In this document: one piece after another, positions 1 to 7,885 of the stretch | Position numbering within the stretch: the stretch's first letter is position 1 | Layout of the letters: the number at the start of each line of letters is the position of its first letter | NCBI RefSeq assembly: GCF_022869805.1 | Contig: NZ_CP094974.1 | Span: forward strand, 1,798,001-1,862,000 | DNA length: 64,000 nt | Direction of reading: 5' to 3' | Source of the DNA: Halosolutus halophilus | GTDB taxonomy: Archaea; Halobacteriota; Halobacteria; Halobacteriales; Natrialbaceae | Position numbers and translations under genes: made by a program | The notes under the pieces: generated by a model | What the model was told of the DNA's origin: nothing | What the model saw: the letters and a program-made list of their open reading frames with translations, nothing else | Database searches by the model: none

Positions 1-1067
1 GTCTGGTACTTCTCGGCGAGGTTGAACGCCTCGACGGTCTTCCAGAAACATTCGGTAATCGACGTGGGAGCGACGATGAACCGCGGGACCTCGCCGTGGC
101 CGCCGTACAGCGCCATGTTGAGGTCGCCCTGTTCCTGTTTCGTCGGCATCCCGGTCGACGGACCGGAACGCTGGACGTCGGTGATGACCAGCGGCGTCTC
201 GCTGGTCGCGACCAGGCCGAAGGTTTCGGTCATGAGGTCGATCCCGGCTCCCGACGTCGCGGTCATCGCTCGAGCGCCGCCGCGGGCGGCACCGAGAGCC
301 ATGTTGATCGCCGATAACTCGTCTTCGGCCTGGACGACGTGCCCGCCGTAGTCTTCGATCCGTCCCGTCAGGTACTCCATGATCGTCGTCGCGGGCGTGA
401 TCGGGTAGCCGGCGTAGAACCGGCACCCCGCGGCGAGTGCGCCCATCCCGATCGCCTCGTTGCCGTTCAGGAGGACGTAGTCCTCGTCGGTCGTCTCGAG
501 GTTGTACCCGAGGTGGTCCAGGTCGTAGTTCTCCTCGACGTGCTCCTGGCCGAGGCGGGCCGCTTCCTTGTTGTTCTCGACGATTTTCGAGCCCTTGCCG
601 CCGAAGCGCTTCTCGAGGGCCTCGTCCAAGTACTCGACGTCGAAGCCCGTGATCTCGCACGCGGCACCGAGCGCGACGATGTTGCGCATGATCGCACCGC
701 CCGCGTCCTCGGCGAGCGACTTCAGCGGGACGTCGACGGCCGTCATCTCGTCGGGGATCTCGGCCTCCCACGAGCGTTCGCCGTCGTAGATGATGGCACT
801 CCCCTCGTGGAGTTCGTCCAAGTTCTCGTCGATCGTTCGCTGTGTCAGCGCGACGAGAATGTCCAGCCGATCGACGACGCTCTGCACGTCCTCGACCGAG
901 GTCCGAATCTTGTAGGCCGTGTACCCACCGCGGATTCGCGACGCGAAGTCTTTCGACGTGAATACGTGCCGTCCGGCTCTGGAAAGTGCCTGGGCGAAGA
1001 TTTTCCCAGTGGAGTCGATACCGTCGCCGGCCTCGCCTCCGATCGCCCAGTTGAGATCCTCAGCCAT
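1..1067 (-). CDS. korA: 2-oxoacid:ferredoxin oxidoreductase, alpha subunit (5' part; 3' end outside window)
   Basis: Catalytic alpha subunit of a CoA-dependent 2-oxoacid:ferredoxin oxidoreductase, which decarboxylates a 2-oxoacid such as 2-oxoglutarate or pyruvate to the acyl-CoA and reduces ferredoxin. The first 355 residues are present. The N-terminal part is the gamma-type domain (AIGGEAGDGIDSTGKIFAQA near residues 8-27, then RIRGGYTAYKIRTS). The alpha/TPP-pyrimidine-binding domain follows, with the conserved YAGYPITPAT and GAARGGARAMTATSGAG stretches. This gamma-alpha fusion is the usual haloarchaeal form. The beta subunit would be expected just left of the window. The ATG at 1067 fits the family N-terminus. 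Substrate (pyruvate or 2-oxoglutarate) cannot be fixed from this fragment, so the symbol is provisional. Confidence 0.88.
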   Translation of the reverse strand, partial: MAEDLNWAIGGEAGDGIDSTGKIFAQALSRAGRHVFTSKDFASRIRGGYTAYKIRTSVEDVQSVVDRLDILVALTQRTIDENLDELHEGSAIIYDGERSWEAEIPDEMTAVDVPLKSLAEDAGGAIMRNIVALGAACEITGFDVEYLDEALEKRFGGKGSKIVENNKEAARLGQEHVEENYDLDHLGYNLETTDEDYVLLNGNEAIGMGALAAGCRFYAGYPITPATTIMEYLTGRIEDYGGHVVQAEDELSAINMALGAARGGARAMTATSGAGIDLMTETFGLVATSETPLVITDVQRSGPSTGMPTKQEQGDLNMALYGGHGEVPRFIVAPTSITECFWKTVEAFNLAEKYQ

Positions 1068-1225
1068 GTTAGGGCGAAACTTGCCCGCCACCTATGAAAA
1101 GGCTTCTGAAACCCCAGCCGATACACCGCATCAGCGGCTTCCATCTTCACTCGTCGGCGAAAAACTTCGCTCGAATCGGACGGCGAACGGAACCTCTTTT
1201 CAATCTCCCACCGAACCGGTTCGAC

Positions 1226-1891
1226 ATGAAAGGGACGCCAGTTTCCGTCGAATCGGTCCGCGAGGTCGGCCCGGACACCGTCGCGATCGAACTCGAGGCG
1301 CCCGCCGAGTTCGACGCTGTGCCCGGGCAGTTCGTATTGCTCCGTGCGGTCCCTGAGAGCGACGATCAGCGGGACGTCGACGAGGACGACGTCGTCATGC
1401 GCCACTACACGCTCTCGTCGCCGTCGGTCGGGGAAACGTTCGAGATCACCGTCGGGATCGATCCGGACGGCGACCTCTCGCCGTGGCTCGCCGATCTGGA
1501 CGGCGGCGAAACCGTGCACATCGAGGGCCCGTTCGGGACGATCACTTACGAGCGCGACTGCGACGTCGTGGCGATCGCGGGCGGTCCGGGCGTGGGGCCC
1601 GCCGTCGCGATCGCCGAAGCGGCCCACGACGCGGGCCACGACGCGATCGTCATCTACCAGGACGACGAACCGGCCCACGTCGATCGGCTCGAAGCGATCG
1701 AAGACGAGGGCGTCGACGTCCGATTCGTCGACGAGGACGCCGACGACGAACTCGCGGACGCGATCGCAACCTACCACGACGACGGCCAGGTCTACGCCTT
1801 CGGTTTCGACGATTTCGTGACGGTCGTCGCGAGCGCGATCGACGACGCGGGTGGCGACCCGGACGAGGCGCTGATCGAGAACTTCGGCTGA
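1226..1891 (+). CDS. FAD-dependent ferredoxin/flavin reductase-type oxidoreductase (FNR family)
   Basis: A 221-residue FNR-superfamily protein. The N-terminal FAD-binding barrel carries the RHYTLSSPS motif near residue 58, which matches the RxY(S/T) FAD motif. The C-terminal half is a nucleotide-binding domain with AGGPGVGPA near residue 118. No iron-sulfur cysteine cluster is visible, so this is a stand-alone reductase module. It probably passes electrons between NAD(P)H and a small carrier such as ferredoxin. It is divergent from the ferredoxin-dependent oxidoreductase gene at 1-1067, which hints at shared redox chemistry, but that link is inference. The ATG at 1226 starts the conserved domain; an in-frame extension to 1094 is basic and atypical, so it was not used. 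Confidence 0.8.
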   Translation: MKGTPVSVESVREVGPDTVAIELEAPAEFDAVPGQFVLLRAVPESDDQRDVDEDDVVMRHYTLSSPSVGETFEITVGIDPDGDLSPWLADLDGGETVHIEGPFGTITYERDCDVVAIAGGPGVGPAVAIAEAAHDAGHDAIVIYQDDEPAHVDRLEAIEDEGVDVRFVDEDADDELADAIATYHDDGQVYAFGFDDFVTVVASAIDDAGGDPDEALIENFG

Positions 1892-1972
1892 GTCCTGTCG
1901 ACTCCGGACCGGGCCCGCCATCGTTTGCAACTCGTCGCACTGATAAGAGGGTCGAGTAGCGACGACTGGCGA

Positions 1973-2758
1973 TTATCCGGATTCTCTACGGGTTGGAACC
2001 GGCTCGGCAGCTACCTTCACTGATTCGTACTTCGTCACTGCTCGATCGACCGCTTCGTCAGTGTCGTTGACGAGGATCCCTGCGATACCAGTTTTCGTGT
2101 AGACGATGACGCCGACTTCCATCTCGTCAGAGATCCAGAACCCGAACGAAAACGGGATCCGTCCGTGATACAGTGAGACGTTGGAATCTTCCATCGCCTC
2201 CGTCCCGCGTTCGAACTCCAACTCGCGTAACTGCTCGAGAACGTGCGTTGCCGATAGGACTTCCAGTGCGTACGTCTCTCCGGTCGCCACGTTCCGATAG
2301 AACCGATCCGCCAATCCGATCATCACCTTCGGAACGACGACGCGGACTCGCGTCGCATCTCGAACGGACGCAAACATCGGATCCAAGGTCCCGTCCGGAA
2401 CGGACGGATTCGTCTCGTACACGGAAGATCCGATCACGAACACGTCCTCCATCGTCGTCTCGTCTGGAAGCGCCTCGAGAACCGGCGCTGCTTCGGCGAT
2501 ATCGCACAGCCGCCCGGAATAGGCTTCGTACTGCCGATATGTGCATGCACCGACGTACGTCGTCCGCCATTTTCCACCGGCGTACTCGACGAGTTGCGCA
2601 TCCGAAAGGTCCGTGATCGCTCGATCAACGGTCGACCGAGAGCAGGGCAGTTGATTAGTCAGTTCCTGTTTCGTTCGAGGCTTAGTTACCAATGCTGCGA
2701 GACAATCACGCCTGTCCGAGACAAGACGCCCGAGTATCTCTTCGCCAGGTGATTCCAT
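1973..2758 (-). CDS. helix-turn-helix transcriptional regulator (FilR1-middle-domain type)
   Basis: A 261-residue haloarchaeal regulator. Residues about 5-75 form a winged helix-turn-helix (ELTNQLPCSRSTVDRAITDL is the recognition region). The rest resembles the effector domain of the methanogen FilR1-type regulators (PF08350 type), which is common in single-gene regulators of Halobacteria. The ATG at 2758 is preferred over a GTG 12 nt upstream because the family starts at this point. The upstream region is strikingly AT-rich, as expected for its own promoter. The ligand and target genes are unknown; the nearest divergent gene is the small acidic protein at 3100. Confidence 0.75.
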   Translation of the reverse strand: MESPGEEILGRLVSDRRDCLAALVTKPRTKQELTNQLPCSRSTVDRAITDLSDAQLVEYAGGKWRTTYVGACTYRQYEAYSGRLCDIAEAAPVLEALPDETTMEDVFVIGSSVYETNPSVPDGTLDPMFASVRDATRVRVVVPKVMIGLADRFYRNVATGETYALEVLSATHVLEQLRELEFERGTEAMEDSNVSLYHGRIPFSFGFWISDEMEVGVIVYTKTGIAGILVNDTDEAVDRAVTKYESVKVAAEPVPTRRESG

Positions 2759-3099
2759 ACATACTAGCACTGAATAATGTATTAAATTTGTTATAGTTTA
2801 ACTACAATTTATTTTTGTAACGTATTTTACTGTCTGTAGCGTAGCACGTTTGCTATTCACCGGGCGGAGCGATCGGCAGCCGACGCTCTGCCGAGAGGTC
2901 CTCAGACTCGATCGGCCTGAGCGAGCGAGATGCTCCTCGCAATGACGTACAATAACACGTTAGCCCCACCGAGAACGAGAACAAAGTACCCGAAATATCG
3001 AGAGCCGACACCGATTACACTGTCCGAATCGATCAGCACGATCGGACGTAGATCGTCGCAAGCACAGTGCCTACGCTCATTCGTCCGATACCGATCAAT
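2759..3099. other. AT-rich intergenic region
   Basis: A 341-bp gap. Positions 2765-2830 are very AT-rich compared with the rest of the window and contain several TATA-like stretches (for example around 2775-2790 and 2805-2815) that could drive the minus-strand regulator. The remainder returns to normal GC and holds only a candidate 45-residue membrane peptide on the minus strand (2902-3039). No RNA gene or repeat was recognised. Confidence 0.5.
2902..3039 (-). CDS. candidate single-span small membrane protein
   Basis: A 45-residue reading frame from a GTG start. It has a short polar N-terminus (MLIDSDSVIGVG), then a continuous hydrophobic segment (YFGYFVLVLGGANVLLYVIA) and a short charged tail. 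Composition fits a one-helix membrane protein. The frame stays open upstream, but the upstream part is antisense to the gene at 3100. There is no family recognition and no clear ribosome-binding site, so this is only a candidate. Confidence 0.22.
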   Translation of the reverse strand: MLIDSDSVIGVGSRYFGYFVLVLGGANVLLYVIARSISLAQADRV

Positions 3100-3474
3100 A
3101 TGGTCGACGAAGACCTCGAACTCGAGCGCGATCTGGGCGAGGCGACGATCGTCTACGAGGAACCTGACGAGGGGACCGTCCGGAAGACGGTCCCGAACGA
3201 ACACATCGCCTACTTTCAGGACCACTGGATCATCAAGACCGACGAGGACGAGGAAGGCCACGATATCGTTCGACGGATCCCCTCGCGGCGGGTCCACTAC
3301 GTCGAGCGATCCGTCGAACAGTTCGAAGAGGAAGTCGAGACGCTGATCGATCGGGTTCAGTCGTTCGCCAGCGAACTCGGGACGAAGATCCCGGTCGGTG
3401 GCGGGGGCAAGGAGCGCGAACCCGTCGAACCGCACCGCATCGACGTCGAGCGGGAGGACGGCGACGAGCAATAA
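3100..3474 (+). CDS. conserved acidic haloarchaeal protein of unknown function
   Basis: A 124-residue, strongly acidic soluble protein (start MVDEDLELERDLGEA). The middle part (EHIAYFQDHWIIKTDEDEEG, then RRIPSRRVHYVERSVEQF) looks like a small beta-rich fold followed by a helix near residues 65-90. The tail is charged and low in complexity. I do not recognise a named family; the style is that of a conserved haloarchaeal hypothetical. The ATG at 3100 was chosen over an upstream ATG at 3067 because the extra 11 residues are hydrophobic and atypical. It converges on the epimerase gene at 3513. Confidence 0.7.
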   Translation: MVDEDLELERDLGEATIVYEEPDEGTVRKTVPNEHIAYFQDHWIIKTDEDEEGHDIVRRIPSRRVHYVERSVEQFEEEVETLIDRVQSFASELGTKIPVGGGGKEREPVEPHRIDVEREDGDEQ

Positions 3475-3512
3475 CTCCGTAACTCGTCGACCCTGGCCCG
3501 TCGACGAGGGGG

Positions 3513-3896
3513 TCAGTGTTCGACGAATTCGATCAGGATCCCGCCCGTGTCTTTGGGATGCAGGAACGCGACCTCGTGACCCCACGCGCCGGGGCGAGGT
3601 TCCTCGTCGATCACTCGCACGTCGTGCGCGCGCGCGGTCGTGAGCGCGCTCTCGATACCGTCGGTCGCGAGCGCGAGGTGGTGGATGCCCGGGCCGTTGT
3701 TCTCGAGGTAGTTGGAGATGGTCCCGTCCTCGATCGGTTCGAGCAGTTCGAGGTAGCCGCCGTCGCAGTCGAGGAAGACGACGTGCATGCCGTCGAACTC
3801 CTCCTCGTGGGCGATCTCGAGGCCGAAGAGGTCGGCGTACAGCCCGGCGAGTGCCTGTGCGTCGTCGGTCGCGATACCGGCGTGATCGAAGTGCAT
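3513..3896 (-). CDS. mce: methylmalonyl-CoA epimerase
   Basis: A 127-residue single-domain protein of the vicinal oxygen chelate superfamily. It interconverts the (R) and (S) forms of methylmalonyl-CoA in propionate and odd-chain metabolism. Family features are the opening MHFDHAGIATDDAQALAGLY, the metal-ligand glutamate in GGYLELLEP, the histidines of GPGIHHLALATDGI and the end GGILIEFVEH. Length is typical. It lies in the same direction as the methylmalonyl-CoA mutase large subunit (4939-6621), with an aldo/keto reductase gene between, so the three may be co-transcribed. Confidence 0.93.
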   Translation of the reverse strand: MHFDHAGIATDDAQALAGLYADLFGLEIAHEEEFDGMHVVFLDCDGGYLELLEPIEDGTISNYLENNGPGIHHLALATDGIESALTTARAHDVRVIDEEPRPGAWGHEVAFLHPKDTGGILIEFVEH

Positions 3897-3978
3897 CGTG
3901 TCGTACTCGACGCGGGGTGCGTGTTACTTTTGTGATTTTTCGTGAGATATCCGGTACCGGCGTCGAGACGGACCGCGC

Positions 3979-4818
3979 TCAGCGCAGTCCGAGTGTGGCG
4001 GCCAGCCGATCCCAGACGCCGTCACCCACGTCGGCGACCGCACGCATCTCCTCGGCCGTCAACTCGAAGTCGAAGACGGCCGCGTTCGCCGCGATGTGTT
4101 CGCGACTCGATGCTTTCGGAATCGCCGCCACGAACGGCTGCTGGACGAGCCACCGCAGGGCGACCTGTGCGGCGGATTTGCCGTACGCCTCGCCGATCGC
4201 CGCGAGCCGATCGTCGCCCGGAACCGTCCCCTCCGCGAGCGGACTGTACGCCGTCAGGCAGATTCCATGGTCGACGCAGTACTCGAGCAGGTCGTCCTGG
4301 TGTCGATACGGGTGGTACTTCACCTGATTCGTGACGATCGGCGTCTCCGAGAGCTGTCGGGCCGTCTCGAGTTGGTCCACGGAGAAGTTGCTCACCCCGA
4401 TATGCTCGACGAGGCCCTCGTCCTGTAACTCGTTCATCGCGCGGAGCGTCTCCTCGAGCGGCGTGTGGGATCGCGGCGCGTGAATCAACAGGAGATCGAT
4501 CGTCGCGAGGGAGAGCCGATCGAGGCTTTCCCTGGTCGACTCGAGGGTGGCTTCGTACGCGAGGTTGCCCGTGTTCAGTTTCGTCGTGACGAAAACGTCG
4601 TGGCGATCGACGTCGCTCGCCGCGACGGCAGCGCCGACGGCGTCCTCGTTGTCGTACATCTGGGCGGTGTCGACGTGCCGATACCCCATCTCGAGGGCGG
4701 TCTCGACGGCTCGCTGACACTCCTGGCCGGTCATCCGCGCGGTCCCGAACCCGAGCGCCGGGATCGTCGCACCTCCGGCCTCGATCGTGGCGGTCGAGAT
4801 GTCGGCGTCGGACTCCAT
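3979..4818 (-). CDS. aldo/keto reductase
   Basis: A 279-residue NAD(P)H-dependent reductase of the AKR barrel superfamily. Visible features are GTARMTGQECQRAVETALEM with the following GYRHVDTAQMYDNE (catalytic Asp and Tyr), the Lys of VTTKLNTGN, the His of LLIHAPRS, GVSNFSVDQL and the cofactor-binding AIPKASSREH near the C-terminus. Start ATG 4818 was preferred to a 24-residue upstream extension. It sits between mutase and epimerase genes, but AKR enzymes are not part of the methylmalonyl pathway, so a role there is doubtful. The substrate is unknown. Confidence 0.88.
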   Translation of the reverse strand: MESDADISTATIEAGGATIPALGFGTARMTGQECQRAVETALEMGYRHVDTAQMYDNEDAVGAAVAASDVDRHDVFVTTKLNTGNLAYEATLESTRESLDRLSLATIDLLLIHAPRSHTPLEETLRAMNELQDEGLVEHIGVSNFSVDQLETARQLSETPIVTNQVKYHPYRHQDDLLEYCVDHGICLTAYSPLAEGTVPGDDRLAAIGEAYGKSAAQVALRWLVQQPFVAAIPKASSREHIAANAAVFDFELTAEEMRAVADVGDGVWDRLAATLGLR

Positions 4819-4938
4819 ACCGGTCCGTTCGTCGGGACCGGTATTCAACGGCAGGCTCGCATTTCGAGGCCGGGTTCGAATCGTCGGCACCGTCGTGATC
4901 GATCGGCCGAGAGCGTCCGAGACGGAACTGGACCGACC

Positions 4939-6621
4939 CTACACCGCGCTGCCGGGCTGATACTCGCCGAACTCGTCGCGCAGGACGTTACAGATCTCGC
5001 CGACGGTGGCGTAGACCTTCACCGCGTCGATGATGTACGGCATCAGGTTCTCCTCGCCCCGTGCTGCCTCGCGCAAGGCCTCGAGGTTTGCGTCGACGGC
5101 CTCGTCGTCCCGATCGGCCCGGACCGACTCGAGACTGTCGATCTGACGCTGCTGGTCTTCCGCCGTCACTTCTTCGACGTCCATCTCGGGGTCTTCGTCG
5201 ACCTGGAACTCGTTGACGCCGACGATGATGCGTTCTTGCTCCTCGATCTCCCGCTGGCGATCGAACGCGGTGTCCTGAATCTGGCGCTGGACCCACTGCT
5301 GTTCGACCGCGTCGAGCATCCCGCCGCGCTCTTCGACCTCGTCGAGAATGTCGTAGGCGTCTTCTTCGACCTCGTCGGTGAGCGACTCGACGTAGTAGCT
5401 GCCGGCGAGGGGATCGATCGTGTCGGCCGCGCCGGATTCGTGGGCGAGGATCTGCTGGGTGCGGAGGGCGGTGCGGACGGACTCCTCGGTCGGGAGGGCG
5501 AGTGCCTCGTCCTTGCCGTTGGTGTGGAGGCTCTGGGTGCCGCCGAGGACCGCCGCGAGGGCCTGGTAGGCGACGCGGACGACGTTGTTCTCGATCTGCT
5601 GGGCGGTGAGCATCGAGCCCGCGGTCTGGGTGTGGAACTTGAGTTGCTTCGACTTGGGATCGTCGGCGTCGAAGCGCTCCTCCATGATGTCGTGCCACAT
5701 CCGCCGGGCGGCGCGGAACTTGGCGACCTCTTCGAAGATGTTGTTGTGGCCGTTGAAGAAGAAGGATAGCTGTGGCGCGAACTCGTCGACGTCGAGGCCG
5801 GCGTCGATCGCCGCCTCGACGTACTCGATGCCGTTGCCCAGTGTGAAGGCGAGTTCCTGGGCGGCCGTCGACCCGGCCTCGCGGATGTGATACCCGGAGA
5901 TCGAGATCGTGTTGAACTTCGGCGTCTCGTCGGCACAGAACTCGAAGATGTCCGTGATGATCCGCATCGAGGGCTCCGGCGGGTAGATGTAGGTGTTGCG
6001 GGCGATGTACTCCTTCAGGAGGTCGTTCTGAATCGTGCCGCGAAGTTCCTCGCGATCGACGCCCTGCTGGTCGCCCACCGCGATGTACATCGCCAGCAGC
6101 ACCGACGCCGGCGCGTTGATCGTCATCGAGGTCGAGACCTCGTCCAGCGGAATGCCGTCGAAGACGGTCTCCATGTCGGACAGCGAGTCGATCGCCACGC
6201 CGGCCTTCCCGATTTCGCCGGCGGCCATGTCGTCGTCGGAGTCGTAGCCCATCTGGGTCGGCAGGTCGAACGCCATCGAGAGCCCGGTCTGGCCCTGGTC
6301 GAGCAGGTAGTGATACCGCTCGTTGGTGTCCTCCGGCGTCGAGAACCCGGCGTACTGGCGCATCGTCCACAGTCGGCCGCGGTAGCCGGTCGAGTAGACC
6401 CCGCGCGTGTACGGTGGTTCGCCCGGATTTCCGAGGTCCTCTTCGTAGTCGAGGTCGGCGATATCGGCCGGCGTGTAGAGCCGATCGACCTCCTGGCCCC
6501 CCGTGTCCGTGGTGAACGTCTCCTGGCGCTCGCCGAACCGATCGAGCACCGGCTGGACCTCCTCCTCGTGCCACTCCGCCTTGCTGGCACGGATCTCCTC
6601 GAGTTCGTCGGAATCGAACAT
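4939..6621 (-). CDS. methylmalonyl-CoA mutase, large (substrate-binding) subunit
   Basis: A 560-residue subunit that binds the acyl-CoA in the B12-dependent isomerisation of methylmalonyl-CoA and succinyl-CoA. Conserved stretches include [16 protein letters not shown] (near residues 86-101), [29 protein letters not shown] and [20 protein letters not shown]. The protein stops after the barrel domain and has no cobalamin-binding domain. Archaeal mutases usually encode that domain as a separate small subunit, and that gene is not in this window. The start ATG at 6621 gives the family N-terminus. The gene leads a probable operon with the aldo/keto reductase and the epimerase. Confidence 0.92.
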   Translation of the reverse strand: MFDSDELEEIRASKAEWHEEEVQPVLDRFGERQETFTTDTGGQEVDRLYTPADIADLDYEEDLGNPGEPPYTRGVYSTGYRGRLWTMRQYAGFSTPEDTNERYHYLLDQGQTGLSMAFDLPTQMGYDSDDDMAAGEIGKAGVAIDSLSDMETVFDGIPLDEVSTSMTINAPASVLLAMYIAVGDQQGVDREELRGTIQNDLLKEYIARNTYIYPPEPSMRIITDIFEFCADETPKFNTISISGYHIREAGSTAAQELAFTLGNGIEYVEAAIDAGLDVDEFAPQLSFFFNGHNNIFEEVAKFRAARRMWHDIMEERFDADDPKSKQLKFHTQTAGSMLTAQQIENNVVRVAYQALAAVLGGTQSLHTNGKDEALALPTEESVRTALRTQQILAHESGAADTIDPLAGSYYVESLTDEVEEDAYDILDEVEERGGMLDAVEQQWVQRQIQDTAFDRQREIEEQERIIVGVNEFQVDEDPEMDVEEVTAEDQQRQIDSLESVRADRDDEAVDANLEALREAARGEENLMPYIIDAVKVYATVGEICNVLRDEFGEYQPGSAV

Positions 6622-6793
6622 TATCAATATCGAGGTTCGGATGGGGCTTCAAGCTTGATGAACTCGTGTCGGTCGGTCACGGAGTTGTCCGCCGTCGTCT
6701 CGTGACCGTCGTCAGCGGTCGAGACTCACTCGTCAGCGAGACTCGTCCCGATCGATACTGGCGTTTTTGTCCCGCCCCGTCGATGGTCGTCCC

Positions 6794-7033
6794 ATGGAAC
6801 CGTCGATGTCGACGAACGACGATGGCGAGCGACGGGGCGACCGCCGCCGCGCCGCGCTCTCCGTCGCCCCGTTTCTGGCGATCGGGGTGGCGTACGTCCT
6901 GTTGCTCCTGTGGTGGGGCCTCGATCCGCTCTGGGCGTTCGTGATCCTGCCCCCGATCCTCGCCGTCACGGCGATCGGCTGGGTCGCCGTCCGGTACGGC
7001 TTCCACGAGGGGCCACCCGGACCGAACGGCTGA
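6794..7033 (+). CDS. small two-helix membrane protein
   Basis: A 79-residue protein with a charged N-terminus (residues 1-24, Arg/Asp-rich) followed by two hydrophobic segments (about residues 25-44 and 49-67) and a short tail ending GPPGPNG. It looks like a conserved small haloarchaeal membrane protein of unknown function. The ATG at 6794 or the next one at 6806 could be the true start. It is divergent from the mutase gene. Confidence 0.62.
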   Translation: MEPSMSTNDDGERRGDRRRAALSVAPFLAIGVAYVLLLLWWGLDPLWAFVILPPILAVTAIGWVAVRYGFHEGPPGPNG

Positions 7034-7065
7034 GATAGCCGCCATTCACCGGCCCTCGCCGGCGA

Positions 7066-7680
7066 TCACCGACCCGTATCGTACTTGTACGTCGCACTGT
7101 CCGGATCGATCCCGAAGTCCTCGGCGGACTCCTCGTTCGACTCCCCGTCTCGCTGCTCGGGGGCTCGCTTGAACGCCTCGCGCAGCCGATCGGGCATCCG
7201 GAACCGATCGATCTCGATCACGAGCGGGACCGCGTCCGGATCCGTCCGGTCGCGTTTCGCCGACAGGCGATCCTCGAGGGGGGCGGGCAACCGCGACTCC
7301 TCGATCCGCCGGAAGCCGAACTGGGCGAGGTAGGCGCTCTCGCCGGTCAGCGCGTAGACGGTGGAAAACCCTTCGTCGCCGGCGTACTCGAGCAGACGTT
7401 CGACGACGTGGGCCCCGACGCCCTGGTTTCGCCAGCCCTCGAGGACGCCGATGCTGGTCAACTCGCAGACCGCGTCCTCGCGATCCCCTCGATCGTCGGT
7501 CTCCGACGAGTCGTCGACCTTGTGGATGCGAATGCGGCCGAAGCCGGCCTTCTCCCCGGAGTTTTCGTCGACGGCGACGACGTAGTCTCGCGAGCGGAAC
7601 GCCGTATCGTCGAGCCCCATCGACTCGATGTGATCGAGAAGCCAGACTTCTTCTCTGTTTTTCGCGTCCCGCACGTACAT
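7066..7680 (-). CDS. GNAT-family N-acetyltransferase
   Basis: A 204-residue acetyl-CoA-dependent acyltransferase. The GNAT core is seen as YVVAVDENSGEKAGFGRIRI (beta strands 2-3), then CELTSIGVLEGWRNQGVGAHVV, which carries the acetyl-CoA pyrophosphate loop (RNQGVGA), and YALTGESAYLAQFGFRRIEE as the final strands. An acidic C-terminal tail of about 50 residues follows and ends DSATYKYDTGR. The ATG at 7680 begins MYVRDAKNREEVW, and the upstream in-frame codons look non-coding. The acceptor substrate is unknown. Confidence 0.82.
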   Translation of the reverse strand: MYVRDAKNREEVWLLDHIESMGLDDTAFRSRDYVVAVDENSGEKAGFGRIRIHKVDDSSETDDRGDREDAVCELTSIGVLEGWRNQGVGAHVVERLLEYAGDEGFSTVYALTGESAYLAQFGFRRIEESRLPAPLEDRLSAKRDRTDPDAVPLVIEIDRFRMPDRLREAFKRAPEQRDGESNEESAEDFGIDPDSATYKYDTGR

Positions 7681-7885
7681 GATTCGACGTAGGGGACGTG
7701 TGGCCAAAAGCATTTGTGGGTCTTCGGCCGCTGCAACCGCCTCGGTCGTGAGGCGAGTGCGACACGATCGCGGGCGACAGTGCAGCGATCGAGTGCCGGG
7801 CCCGGGTTCACGAGGTCGGGGGGCCAGCCATCCGGTCGATTTCCGATGGTGGAAAACTTACATCTCTCTACACGAAGGGGACCGT

